Shown: positions 9,256 through 18,060 of the stretch, in pieces | Layout of the letters: each line of letters starts with the position of its first letter | Numbering within the stretch: position 1 is the stretch's first letter | From: Paenibacillus sp. FJAT-26967 | GTDB taxonomy: Bacteria > Bacillota > Bacilli > Paenibacillales > NBRC-103111 | Direction of reading: 5' to 3' | DNA: 64,000 bases | NCBI RefSeq assembly: GCF_001541095.1 | Contig: NZ_LMXH01000003.1 | Span: 1-64,000 of the forward strand | Notes under the pieces: generated by a model | Database searches by the model: none | What the model was told of the DNA's origin: nothing | The model's input: only the letters and a program-made list of their open reading frames with translations | Translations under genes and position numbers: made by a program

Positions 9256-10931
9256 TCTTTACTTTTCCGCAGCAAAAGAGAGAGGTGCTATCCCACCTAA
9301 ATCTGTCGATTCAGAGTGGAGAGTTTGTGACCATTTGCGGCAAATCGGGCTGCGGCAAGAGCACTTTGCTCAGACAGCTCAAAACCGTCCTTACTCCGCA
9401 CGGGAAGAAGAGCGGGGAGATTTATTACAATGGCCAGCCTATTGAAGAGTTGGAGCAGCGCACGCAGGCATCCGAAATCGGGTTCGTGCTTCAGAATCCG
9501 GACAATCAGATTGTGACCGACAAGGTCTGGCATGAGCTGGCATTCGGACTTGAGAGTCTGGGATTTGATCCGGGTACGATACGTCTGCGTGTGGCCGAAA
9601 TGGCCAGCTTTTTTGGAATACAAACCTGGTTTCACAAAAATGTAGCCGAGTTGTCCGGAGGGCAGAAGCAGCTTCTGAATCTGGCCTCCATTATGGCCAT
9701 GCATCCTTCGGTGTTAATTCTGGATGAGCCGACCTCCCAGCTGGATCCGATCGCGGCTGCGGATTTTCTGGAAACCGTGAAGAAAATCAATCAAGAGCTG
9801 GGGACGACGATTATTATGACGGAGCACCGTCTCGAAGAGGTGCTTCCTGTTTCAGACCGTCTGATTGTGATGGATGAAGGAAAGATTATAGCGGATGACG
9901 TACCTTACATGGTCGGTGAACAACTGTACAGGATGAACCATCCGATGTTTCGCTCCATGCCCTCACCGATGCAGATTTATGCAGGAGCGGGCAGCGAACT
10001 GCGCTATCCGGTTACGGTCAAGGAAGGACGCCAGTGGCTGAATGCTTTCCTGAGTGATAGGACGGCAGCGGCAATAGCGGATAAGAAGGAAACACCGGAC
10101 GTGGCGGGCCACACTGTTATTAAGTTTAAGGATGTCTGGTTTAAATACGAGAAGAATGGCACCGATGTTATCAAAGATCTTTCTTTTGAAGTGAAGAAGG
10201 GACAGTTTTACTGCATAGTTGGCGGCAATGGAACCGGTAAAACTTCGACTTTATCTCTGATCAGCGGTATCCTTCAGCCTTACCGGGGCAAGGTTCAGGT
10301 GAATGGGCAGAATCCTGCCCGGATGAAGCCTCAGGAGCTCTTCACCCACAATTTAGGGATACTTCCGCAAAATCCGCAAACGCTGTTCGTAAAAAAAACG
10401 GTCAGACAGGATTTGGCTGAAATGCTGACCGGCACCGATCTGACTCCAGAAGAACAAGCGGTCAAGATTGAGGCCATGGTAGCTTTTGCGGAGCTCGAAA
10501 GTTTGCTTGCCATGCATCCTTACGATTTAAGCGGGGGAGAGCAGCAGAGGGCAGCGCTTGCTAAGGTACTCCTGCTGGAGCCGCAGATCTTATTGTTGGA
10601 CGAACCGACCAAAGGTCTGGATGGATTTTTCAAAGAGAAACTCGCCGTATTTTTGCACAAGCTGAATGCTGCAGGGGTTACCATTATCATGGTTTCGCAT
10701 GATATCGAATTTTGCGCCAAGTATGCAGAGGTGTGCGCCATGTTTTTTGACGGAAGGATCATCACGACGAACAGGGCGAAAGCATTTTTCGCAGGCAACA
10801 GCTTTTATACGACTGCAGCCAATCGGATGGCACGCCACATATGGCGTGAAGGAGTAACGGTAGAGGATGTGATTGAACGATGCCAGAAAAGCGGCAGGAA
10901 AACCGCCGGCTCAGCCGCCGGACTTTATTAG
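9228..10931 (+). CDS. ECF transporter ATP-binding protein, fused A-A' halves
   Basis: 567 residues with two complete ABC ATPase domains in one chain. Half 1 (about 1-260) has Walker A GKSGCGKST, signature LSGGQ and Walker B VLILDEPTSQLD. Half 2 (about 295-530) has GGNGTGKTST, LSGGEQQR and ILLLDEPTKGLD. Both nucleotide sites look intact. Many ECF systems use two separate genes (EcfA and EcfA'), so the fusion supports a dedicated rather than shared energising module. It overlaps ecfT by 28 bases and the S-component gene by 52. Confidence 0.93.
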   Translation: MEIYQIKDLVFTFPQQKREVLSHLNLSIQSGEFVTICGKSGCGKSTLLRQLKTVLTPHGKKSGEIYYNGQPIEELEQRTQASEIGFVLQNPDNQIVTDKVWHELAFGLESLGFDPGTIRLRVAEMASFFGIQTWFHKNVAELSGGQKQLLNLASIMAMHPSVLILDEPTSQLDPIAAADFLETVKKINQELGTTIIMTEHRLEEVLPVSDRLIVMDEGKIIADDVPYMVGEQLYRMNHPMFRSMPSPMQIYAGAGSELRYPVTVKEGRQWLNAFLSDRTAAAIADKKETPDVAGHTVIKFKDVWFKYEKNGTDVIKDLSFEVKKGQFYCIVGGNGTGKTSTLSLISGILQPYRGKVQVNGQNPARMKPQELFTHNLGILPQNPQTLFVKKTVRQDLAEMLTGTDLTPEEQAVKIEAMVAFAELESLLAMHPYDLSGGEQQRAALAKVLLLEPQILLLDEPTKGLDGFFKEKLAVFLHKLNAAGVTIIMVSHDIEFCAKYAEVCAMFFDGRIITTNRAKAFFAGNSFYTTAANRMARHIWREGVTVEDVIERCQKSGRKTAGSAAGLY

Positions 10932-11608
10932 CAGCTCTGCTGATCCTTATTCTTATTCCGGCAACGATCCTGCTGGGGGTATTCGTCTTAAACGACCGGA
11001 AATATTATTTCATCAGCTTATTGATTGTCCTCTATACGATGATTCCATTTGCAATGGTGTTTGAGAATCGTAAGCCGCAGGCACGGGAGTTAATCGTAAT
11101 CGCTGTACTGGCGGCGATTGCAGTAGCCGGACGCGCAGCCTTTTTCATGCTGCCCCAGTTCAAGCCGGTGGTCGCTATCGTTATTATCGCAGGGGTAAGC
11201 TTTGGAGCGGAGGCAGGCTTTCTTGTAGGGGCTATTGCCGGCTTTGTGTCTAATTTCTACTTTGGACAGGGACCGTGGACCCCATGGCAGATGTTCTGCT
11301 TTGGAATCATTGGTTTTCTGGCCGGTGTTTTATTTAAAAAAGGGCTGCTTCAAAAATCAAAGCTATCGCTATGTATTTACGGAGGGGTGTCGACGTTTGT
11401 GATTTATGGAGGCATTATTAATCTGGGCTCCCTGATGATGTTCACTTCCCAGTTCTCATGGCCAGCGCTGCTCGCTACCTATGCATCCGGTTTTTGGTTT
11501 GATTTGGTACATGCGATTGCGACGGTATTCTTCCTGTTCGTTCTTTCCCGGCCCATGTTTGAAAAGCTGGATCGCATTAAGATGAAGTACGGACTTATCG
11601 AACCCTAG
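10880..11608 (+). CDS. ECF transporter substrate-binding (S) component, probably for cobalamin
   Basis: 242 residues with about six membrane helices after a short basic N-terminus. It shows motifs seen in CbrT-like S components (ARELIVIAVLAAIAVAGRAAFF, GAEAGFLVGAIAGFVSNF, GPWTPWQM). Cobalamin specificity is inferred from the riboswitch and the transcobalamin-like partners. The gene overlaps the ATPase gene by 52 bases, so they are translationally coupled. It is the last gene of the riboswitch operon. Confidence 0.87.
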   Translation: MPEKRQENRRLSRRTLLAALLILILIPATILLGVFVLNDRKYYFISLLIVLYTMIPFAMVFENRKPQARELIVIAVLAAIAVAGRAAFFMLPQFKPVVAIVIIAGVSFGAEAGFLVGAIAGFVSNFYFGQGPWTPWQMFCFGIIGFLAGVLFKKGLLQKSKLSLCIYGGVSTFVIYGGIINLGSLMMFTSQFSWPALLATYASGFWFDLVHAIATVFFLFVLSRPMFEKLDRIKMKYGLIEP

Positions 11609-11662
11609 ATGTTGTTTTATAGTCCTTAAGCTCTATATGGTAAACAATAAATAACCGCAGTT

Positions 11663-11703
11663 CAATTAATATAAATTATTTCCAAAATAATTTATATTAA
11701 TTG
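11663..11703. repeat. Perfect 19-bp AT-rich palindrome
   Basis: caattaatataaattattt (11663-11681) and its exact reverse complement (11685-11703) are separated by three bases. It lies between the end of the cobalamin operon and the next gene. There is no G+C-rich core and no clear T-run. It could be a weak bidirectional terminator, a regulator site, or a cruciform element. Confidence 0.75.
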
Positions 11704-11773
11704 CCTTTTGAGATTCTTATGTGCTATTTTATTAAAAGGAATGAAGTATACTAGTATTTTACAAAAGGGGAAA

Positions 11774-12496
11774 ATGAAGATGAATATTCTAGAATTAGCC
11801 CATGATAATCTCTGCCGGATTTCGGATAATGTCTACCCTGGGCGAGGAATCATTATCGGGCTCAATCAAGATCAGAGAACGCTTACACAAATTTATTGGA
11901 TTATGGGAAGAAGCAGTAACAGCCGTAACCGTGTATTTGTAAGAGAAGGAGATTTCGTGAGGACGGAAGCCCATGATCCAGATAAGGTCACGGATTCTTC
12001 TTTAATTATCTATAACCCGATTAAGTCTGTCGGCCGTGTGCACATTGTATCCAATGGGGATCAGACAGATACGGTATACAACTTTATTAGCGAAGGCGAA
12101 TCTATGGAGGAGGCCTTGTTCACAAGAGTCTATGAACCAGATGCGCCTAACTTCACACCAAGAATAACAGGGATGATTGATCTTAACTCTAAGTATGCCT
12201 ACCAGTTATCTATCCTAAAATTGTTGAATAGCGGAGATGTGTGCGGAAGATTCTACTATAACTATGAGACCGCAATACCCGGAGTGGGACATTGTCTGCA
12301 TACTTATAACGGTGATGGAGATCCTCTCCCGTCTTTTTCAGGAGAACCTTTTCCAGTTGAAATCTCAGGCAATATAGATCAGATTGCAGATCTTTATTGG
12401 GGACTTCTTAACGAGGAGAACCGTATCTCCTTGTTAGTAAAAACCATTGATAGGAACAATGGAGACACTGAAATTGTTATTAGAAATAAGCATTAA
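11774..12496 (+). CDS. IMP cyclohydrolase-like protein (archaeal PurO family)
   Basis: 240 residues, resembling the IMP_cyclohyd (PurO) family, which in archaea closes the purine ring of FAICAR to give IMP. Recognisable parts are YPGRGIIIGLN and the block VYWIMGRS-type QIYWIMGRSSNSRNRVF near residues 28-60. I chose the ATG at 11774 because AAAAGGGG lies just upstream; an upstream in-frame ATG at 11708 has no ribosome site. Bacteria normally use PurH for this step, so this may be a paralogue with another role. It is monocistronic as far as I can see but sits just before the biosynthetic cluster with its archaeal-type phosphoribosyltransferase. Confidence 0.7.
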   Translation: MKMNILELAHDNLCRISDNVYPGRGIIIGLNQDQRTLTQIYWIMGRSSNSRNRVFVREGDFVRTEAHDPDKVTDSSLIIYNPIKSVGRVHIVSNGDQTDTVYNFISEGESMEEALFTRVYEPDAPNFTPRITGMIDLNSKYAYQLSILKLLNSGDVCGRFYYNYETAIPGVGHCLHTYNGDGDPLPSFSGEPFPVEISGNIDQIADLYWGLLNEENRISLLVKTIDRNNGDTEIVIRNKH

Positions 12497-12637
12497 AAAA
12501 TAATTAATTAGTAGAGTAACTAAACGTACCTATGTATATTGACAAATTTACAAAACTTAAATATATTTGATAATAGTGTAATTAATTTCAAAGAAACGGA
12601 AATTTTTAAATAAATTTTACATTTTTTAAAATAGGAA

Positions 12638-12681
12638 AGACCTTTTCCAATCAGCTTTGGCGGGCAAGATGGAAAAGGTCT
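12638..12681 (+). promoter_or_regulatory. Inverted repeat in the leader of the biosynthetic cluster
   Basis: agaccttttcc (12638-12648) pairs perfectly with ggaaaaggtct (12671-12681) around a 22-base loop. A partial third copy (aggtctttt) follows near 12694. The stretch 12497-12845 is AT-rich and carries no convincing gene. The hairpin lacks a T-run, so it is not a plain terminator. It may be a leader structure or operator for the cluster that starts at 12846. Confidence 0.55.
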
Positions 12682-12845
12682 CGTGAGAGAAATAGGTCTT
12701 TTGTCACTAATGATGACGTTTATTTGTCATGCACGAAGTGATAAAGTTTTTCTCTTGTTGGTTATTATATGCCATTTAAAGATATATTTCAACGCGTGTT
12801 GTTCTCATTTTATCCAATTCATTCACATGACAAGGGAGATAGTAT

Positions 12846-13100
12846 ATGTACGATATTTGTGTGGAGAAACTTCAATCCATCTATAGTGTAACTCTTAAAC
12901 TTCCCATGCATCAGCTTACTGCCGATGTAAATGTTTTTAGCCAACTGGGAGCAGATTCATTAGACATGTTGACTCTAGCTTTTGAGCTTGAACAGGCTTT
13001 TGGCGTTATTATCGACGATGGGGATTTAGAACATCTTTATACTTTATCTGGAGCAATGCAGCTTTTGGAAAGCAAAAGGCAATCGCTTAGCCATGAGTAA
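12846..13100 (+). CDS. Acyl carrier protein, first of two in the cluster
   Basis: 84 residues with the phosphopantetheine-attachment motif GADSLDML (Ser about residue 38) in the usual helix II position. AAGGGAGA precedes the ATG by about 8 bases. It overlaps the ketosynthase gene by 8 bases, so the two are co-translated. It would tether the acyl or starter group that the neighbouring ligase activates and the KS extends. It is a distinct sequence from the second ACP at 20614. Confidence 0.9.
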   Translation: MYDICVEKLQSIYSVTLKLPMHQLTADVNVFSQLGADSLDMLTLAFELEQAFGVIIDDGDLEHLYTLSGAMQLLESKRQSLSHE

Positions 13101-15402
13101 AAGAGTGAAGTCACCACTGAGTACTAGAGTTGTTATTTCAGGTATGGGCGCAGTCACTGCTCTAGGTTCAGGTACAGATAATCTTTGGCAAGGACTACAA
13201 ATGCAGCAACAAGCTTTCACTAATCCCACTCGTTTCGATGGAAGCGCTTATCGTATTGGTAAAGGGGCGTTTATTCCATCAGCGAATACAAAGAGCGGGT
13301 TTCACTCGCTGGATCCAGCTACCCGTTACGCGCTCGATGCAGTTTCTCAAGCTATCCGTGATGCTGGAATAAGTAAACGGGAATTGGCCTCTGCAGGTTT
13401 AATTCTATCTACCACAAGTGCCGGGTGGGTCTCGGGGGAAGCAATCTACAAACAAGCATTTGAACAGCAAAGGGATGCAGGCGGAGAATTGTCGGGCGAT
13501 TTAGCTTTAACTTCTCAAGCTTACTATGCCGGGGCGGCTCAAACCATCGCTAACCGGCTTGGTATTCAAGGGATGGTCTCCACGATGTCAGCCGCTTGCG
13601 CATCCGGGACCATGAGTATTGGTTATGCGGCACAACTCATTCGCAATGGACACACGAATATTATGCTGGCGGGAGGGACAGATGCTATTGCCCAGGTGCC
13701 GCTTGCTATTTTTAACGCGCTGCGTATCGTATCCAATGACATTTGCAGACCATTTGATCAACAGCGTAACGGCATGATTCTTGGTGAAGGATCAGGAATC
13801 CTTGTACTGGAATCTCTGGAAAGTGCGCGTTCCCGTAATGCCGAAATTTATGCAGAAATTCTAGGGTGCGGGATAACATGTGACGCCGTGCATATGACAC
13901 GAGCCAGCAGTGAGGGGCTGCTTCGTGCAATGGACATTGCCCTGTCCAGTCATGGGTTGCAGCCTGATGATATAGGATATATCAATTGTCATGGAACCGG
14001 GACGGCAGCAAACGACAGCAACGAGATGGAGGCACTTCAACAGAAGTTTGGAGAAACCTCGGAACGGATTGCGGTTAATTCTGTTAAGTCTGTAACCGGC
14101 CATCTGCAAGGAGCGGCGGGAAGTGTAGAGGCCATTGTAACGGCGCTCAGTTTAAAATATCAGCAAGTAACCCCTACTGCTAACCTGATTAACCCGGACC
14201 CTGAGTTTTCCTTTAATTTCATACAGGACAAGCCCGCTTCTATACCAATGAAAGTTGCCATGTCCAACTCCCTTGGTTTTGGCGGTGTGAATGCTTCGTT
14301 AGTCATGGCATCCGGGAGTAACCTATCTTCTTCGATAAATGAAAAAAAGCTGATCGCTTCAGAATCCCACCGCGTTTTCTTGAAGGGCTGGTCTTATCTT
14401 GCTCCAAGCAAGACCTCCGAATATTGCAAGGTGACTGATAATGGTAAACGTCTGTATATGATCGAGCAAGAAATGGAGAGAGACATAGAATACGACAGGA
14501 TAGCATCACAGGTTGTACATACAGTAGGCGAAGCATTGAAGAGTGCGGGATTGCCGGATAAATCGACGAATGCAGAGCGGATAGGTATTTCTCTGGAAAC
14601 CTTCTATGGTTCTCAGTGCACGGGAGAAAGATTGCTATCTACTATTCTGTCAAAAGGTACGCGGGCGCTTAATCCGAATGAAGCTACCAAAAATACGTTT
14701 AACGCACCTGCCACATTTGCAGCCATTCGTTATCAGCTTAAAGGCATTAATTCGACGTTTGCTGTCGGAAGCAATGCCGGAGGAGATGCTCTACGTTATG
14801 CGTATGATCAGCTAAAGAGTGATTCTGCCGATCAGATGGTGATTGGGGGATACGATGAGCTATCTGCTTTTGCCGTTAACAGGCATCCCGATTACAGAAA
14901 TGGAATCGATGATTTAGTAGAGGCGACAGCAATGGTTGTACTCGAATCCAACCTGCATTCTTGCAAGCAAATTCCGCGTTATTCTATTGAAATAATAGGA
15001 GTAGGAAGTAGTTATTCGTATGACGGGCGTTCTGCCACACGGGTTGAAGCCCTGTATCGTTCGTTGAGAGAGGCATGTCAAGTCTCGGGCATCGAGAATC
15101 TTGATGCCCTTACGGGCATTTGCTGCAACTCGAATGATGAAAGTACTTCATTGCAGAAAACTGAAATTGAGGTATTAGAACGGATGGATGCGAAAATAAA
15201 CGGTTTTCAACGAATAAGTACACTAGATCTGGTTCGTGGGAAAGTATGGGGAGCGGGGATGACTCTTGCCCTTATACGGGCTGCGGAGTGGATGGAGAAA
15301 CAACAGGACGATGAATCCCTGTTATGGTGTTATTCCGCATCGAAAAGAGGAACAGTAGTGAGTGCGTTGCTGCGCAAAGCGTGGGTAGGTGAATCCGAAT
15401 AA
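13093..15402 (+). CDS. Fused ketosynthase and inactive ketosynthase (KS-CLF-like)
   Basis: 769 residues. The first half (about 10-405) is a FabF-type beta-ketoacyl synthase with a full triad: Cys169 in SAACASG, His300 in NCHGTGT, His337 in VTGHLQGAAG. The second half (about 425-769) is a second thiolase-fold copy. The cysteine position there reads VGSNAGGDA (Asn561), the first His box reads CCNSNDE, and the second has no His. This is the layout of a KS-alpha and a chain-length-factor half, which in type II polyketide systems are separate proteins. The gene overlaps the ACP gene and abuts the ligase gene by one base. No ketoreductase or dehydratase lies nearby, so the number of extensions is unclear. 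Confidence 0.88.
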   Translation: MSKRVKSPLSTRVVISGMGAVTALGSGTDNLWQGLQMQQQAFTNPTRFDGSAYRIGKGAFIPSANTKSGFHSLDPATRYALDAVSQAIRDAGISKRELASAGLILSTTSAGWVSGEAIYKQAFEQQRDAGGELSGDLALTSQAYYAGAAQTIANRLGIQGMVSTMSAACASGTMSIGYAAQLIRNGHTNIMLAGGTDAIAQVPLAIFNALRIVSNDICRPFDQQRNGMILGEGSGILVLESLESARSRNAEIYAEILGCGITCDAVHMTRASSEGLLRAMDIALSSHGLQPDDIGYINCHGTGTAANDSNEMEALQQKFGETSERIAVNSVKSVTGHLQGAAGSVEAIVTALSLKYQQVTPTANLINPDPEFSFNFIQDKPASIPMKVAMSNSLGFGGVNASLVMASGSNLSSSINEKKLIASESHRVFLKGWSYLAPSKTSEYCKVTDNGKRLYMIEQEMERDIEYDRIASQVVHTVGEALKSAGLPDKSTNAERIGISLETFYGSQCTGERLLSTILSKGTRALNPNEATKNTFNAPATFAAIRYQLKGINSTFAVGSNAGGDALRYAYDQLKSDSADQMVIGGYDELSAFAVNRHPDYRNGIDDLVEATAMVVLESNLHSCKQIPRYSIEIIGVGSSYSYDGRSATRVEALYRSLREACQVSGIENLDALTGICCNSNDESTSLQKTEIEVLERMDAKINGFQRISTLDLVRGKVWGAGMTLALIRAAEWMEKQQDDESLLWCYSASKRGTVVSALLRKAWVGESE

Positions 15403-16886
15403 TGCAACATCTAACCGAGTTATCTCAGGCCCATGGTTTAGAGGAAAGGCTGGCAGTCTATGCTGCTGCCTTCCCTGACCGCGCAGCAGTAATAGAGGGT
15501 GACAACACAACGACTTATGCCCGACTTTATGAACTATATAAATGTGTACGGCATGAGATGTGGCAGCAAGGCGTTAGGGAAGGAACCCGAATCTTGATAT
15601 CTTGCCGAGAAGCGGTCCCGTTCTTTGCAGCCATGTTAGCTTCAATGGAGATTGGAGCACTCGTTCTTCCGGTCGCGTATGACCAGAAGGCTCTGGAACG
15701 CTCGAAGATCCTCTCTTTATTCGATCCTGAGTATATCTTTAGCGATAGACACGATGGAAGTGAAACAGCTCATGGAATTCATCCATTGAATGTACCGGTA
15801 GAATTTACTTGTGACAGAGATAATCCAAACGAAATATTTAAGAAGCGACGGCTTCCCCCTGAGACAGAACTAATTATACATGTAACATCCGGTTCTTCTG
15901 GTGTGCCGAAGGCTGTGGGCCGTCAACTTGGTAATCTGCTGGATGAAGCAGAAGCGATCGCATCACATACTTCAATGTCACCTGAAGATCGAATTCTTTG
16001 TGCCAGTCCTCTGCACCATAGTTTTGCTTGTGGATTTTGGCGGGCGGCAATTAAGTCGGGAGCCTGTCTGGTGGTTTCCAAAGGTTTTAGTCCCAAGAGG
16101 TTTATCGAACTCTGTTCCAAACACCGAATCACTTTAACAATAGGTGTCCCCTATCATTATATGGGACTGCTTCAATCAGAAGATCTTGCATGCAGCCTAT
16201 CAAGCTTGCGTCTTGCCTATACGGGCGGAGTAAAGTTGTCTAAGCTTACAGCACAGCAGTTTAGGGAACATGCAGGAACCCCTTTGCTGCAGGAGTATGG
16301 TTTGTCGGAAGGCGGGGTGGTTTCGTTAAACGATTCTCCGCACAAGCCGGATTCAGTAGGTAAGCCGCTTCAGGGAGTGGCAGTATCTATCTTGAATGAA
16401 GAAGGCATCTTGCTGTCTGCCAATCAAATTGGGGAAATCCATATTCAACGTCCTTATGCACCCTTGAGTTATTGGTCTGATTCGATCGATTGTACCCATT
16501 CGCTGAATACAAAGTTTGGTGTTCCTACAGGAGACTTAGGATGGCTTGATGAGGATGGTTATTTGTACTTGTCCCAGCGCAAGAAGTGGATGATCAATGT
16601 TGGCGGCAATAAAGTCGATCCTGCAGAAGTTGAAGAGGTCATGATGGGCAGCGGCTGGGTCGAAGAATGTCTGGTTGTACCTAAGAAGGACGAGTGGAGA
16701 GGCGAGGTCGTGCAAGCTTTCATCGTTGCTAAAGCTCTGAGTAACATGGATGAAAACGATTTGTACTTGTACTGCAGGGAAAGACTTTCTGCTTTTAAGG
16801 TGCCCAAGACGATTCATCGGGTAGACAAGCTTCAGAGAAGTGATTCAGGGAAAATTTTACGATCTTACTATATGAATGAATGCTAA
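15402..16886 (+). CDS. AMP-dependent acyl ligase (ANL superfamily), first of two
   Basis: 494 residues with the adenylation motifs in order: TSGSSGVPKAVGR (A3, about residue 162), QEYGLSEGG (A5), TGDLGWLDEDGYLYLSQRKKWM (A7-A8), and the C-terminal catalytic lysine in SGKILRSYY (A10). The start ATG overlaps the TAA of the KS gene. It would adenylate a carboxylic acid and load it on the ACP or CoA. The substrate cannot be read from the sequence. Confidence 0.9.
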   Translation: MQHLTELSQAHGLEERLAVYAAAFPDRAAVIEGDNTTTYARLYELYKCVRHEMWQQGVREGTRILISCREAVPFFAAMLASMEIGALVLPVAYDQKALERSKILSLFDPEYIFSDRHDGSETAHGIHPLNVPVEFTCDRDNPNEIFKKRRLPPETELIIHVTSGSSGVPKAVGRQLGNLLDEAEAIASHTSMSPEDRILCASPLHHSFACGFWRAAIKSGACLVVSKGFSPKRFIELCSKHRITLTIGVPYHYMGLLQSEDLACSLSSLRLAYTGGVKLSKLTAQQFREHAGTPLLQEYGLSEGGVVSLNDSPHKPDSVGKPLQGVAVSILNEEGILLSANQIGEIHIQRPYAPLSYWSDSIDCTHSLNTKFGVPTGDLGWLDEDGYLYLSQRKKWMINVGGNKVDPAEVEEVMMGSGWVEECLVVPKKDEWRGEVVQAFIVAKALSNMDENDLYLYCRERLSAFKVPKTIHRVDKLQRSDSGKILRSYYMNEC

Positions 16887-16898
16887 GGAGTGGACATT

Positions 16899-17456
16899 AT
16901 GTTGGCTGACGCTTACAAAAAAGCAAGTGTAATGAAGACAGGAGAATATTTAACGACCATTAATGAGATGACCGATCAGATTCCTGCGCTGCGTCCGCAA
17001 CTGCTGTGGCATGCTGCTCATGAGTTAATCAAAATTGGTGAATGGGCGGGAAATAAAATTTTGACGGAAGAAGACAAAGGGGTCGCTCTTGCTACAACGG
17101 TTTCTTTAATTAGAGGGCTTCCTCTTGCAGTTGCAAGGTGGTATCCCTATCATCTTCCGACAGAAATCAACATACCGATCAGTTGCGAGTACTACAAAGG
17201 AAATCTCTATGTAAACGGCATCAATCCAGGTGATCAGGTCATTCTTGTAGATGACACGATTAGTACGGGAGGAACATTAATCTCTCTTATCGATGCGGTA
17301 AGGCAGCGTGGTGCAGATATAGCCGAAGTCTTAGTGCTTGTTGAAAAGGTAGATAACAGAGGTGTGGAACGCGTCAAAACGGAAACGGGCCTCGATGTTA
17401 AAACGGTAATGAAAATTCAGGTAGAAGAATCAGGCGTTATCGTTTTAGATAAGTAA
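16899..17456 (+). CDS. Purine-type phosphoribosyltransferase, archaeal Hpt/adenine PRT-like
   Basis: 185 residues from the ATG at 16899 (AAGGAG 8 bases upstream). The PRPP-binding loop ILVDDTISTGGT (about residue 109) is intact. The stretches LPLAVARWYPYHLPTEI and EYYKGNLYVNGINPGDQV resemble archaeal hypoxanthine/adenine phosphoribosyltransferases more than bacterial Apt or Hpt. It would join a purine-like base to PRPP, or a related reaction. A second PRT follows at 17483 and the ligase ends 12 bases upstream. Confidence 0.85.
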   Translation: MLADAYKKASVMKTGEYLTTINEMTDQIPALRPQLLWHAAHELIKIGEWAGNKILTEEDKGVALATTVSLIRGLPLAVARWYPYHLPTEINIPISCEYYKGNLYVNGINPGDQVILVDDTISTGGTLISLIDAVRQRGADIAEVLVLVEKVDNRGVERVKTETGLDVKTVMKIQVEESGVIVLDK

Positions 17457-17482
17457 CCATTATCCGCCAAATAGGAGATCAC

Positions 17483-18037
17483 ATGAATCCAGTTTCTATT
17501 CAAACAAGTTTGACCGAAATCGTCCGAAGCTCTGTACAATACGGAGATTATATTTTGAAGGATGGGACACCATCCACTTTTTTTGTGGATGGCCGGGTAA
17601 TTACCAGCCATCCCTCTGCTCTGACAGCCGCGTCCACTCAAATACTGGATAAAATTGTGGAAGTGAGGGCGGACGCGATCGCAGGAGAAGATACAGGGGC
17701 TACTCCCATAATAGGGGCTTTGTTAGTGCTCGCTGAGTTAAAGAATGTCCCGCTTCAGGGGGCCTATATTCGTAAAACTCAAAAGAATCATGGGGTTTCG
17801 GGATTATTGACCACATCGGTCCGTGCCGGAAGCCGCTACGTATTGATCGATGATGTTTCCTCAAGTGGGGATACATTAATACGATGCGCCGAATTTTTAC
17901 GCGGTTTGGGAGCGGAGATCGTTCTTGCCATCAGCATACTTGACCGGCAGCGTGGAGCGGATATTAGGCTCAGAGAAATCGGTGTGCCATTATTTAGCCT
18001 ATTCCAAATTAATGAAATAAATCAAACAGACTCCTGA
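17483..18037 (+). CDS. Orotate phosphoribosyltransferase-like protein
   Basis: 184 residues. It has the PRPP loop YVLIDDVSSSGDT (about residue 112) and the N-terminal PyrE-type segment YGDYILKDGTPSTFFVDGR. Length and motif order fit orotate phosphoribosyltransferase. Its placement inside a ligase/ketosynthase cluster, away from other pyrimidine genes, argues for a dedicated role rather than housekeeping UMP synthesis. It may act on a different base or run the reaction in reverse. Confidence 0.82.
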   Translation: MNPVSIQTSLTEIVRSSVQYGDYILKDGTPSTFFVDGRVITSHPSALTAASTQILDKIVEVRADAIAGEDTGATPIIGALLVLAELKNVPLQGAYIRKTQKNHGVSGLLTTSVRAGSRYVLIDDVSSSGDTLIRCAEFLRGLGAEIVLAISILDRQRGADIRLREIGVPLFSLFQINEINQTDS

Positions 18038-18060
18038 GAGCGAGAGAAGGGATGATAACT

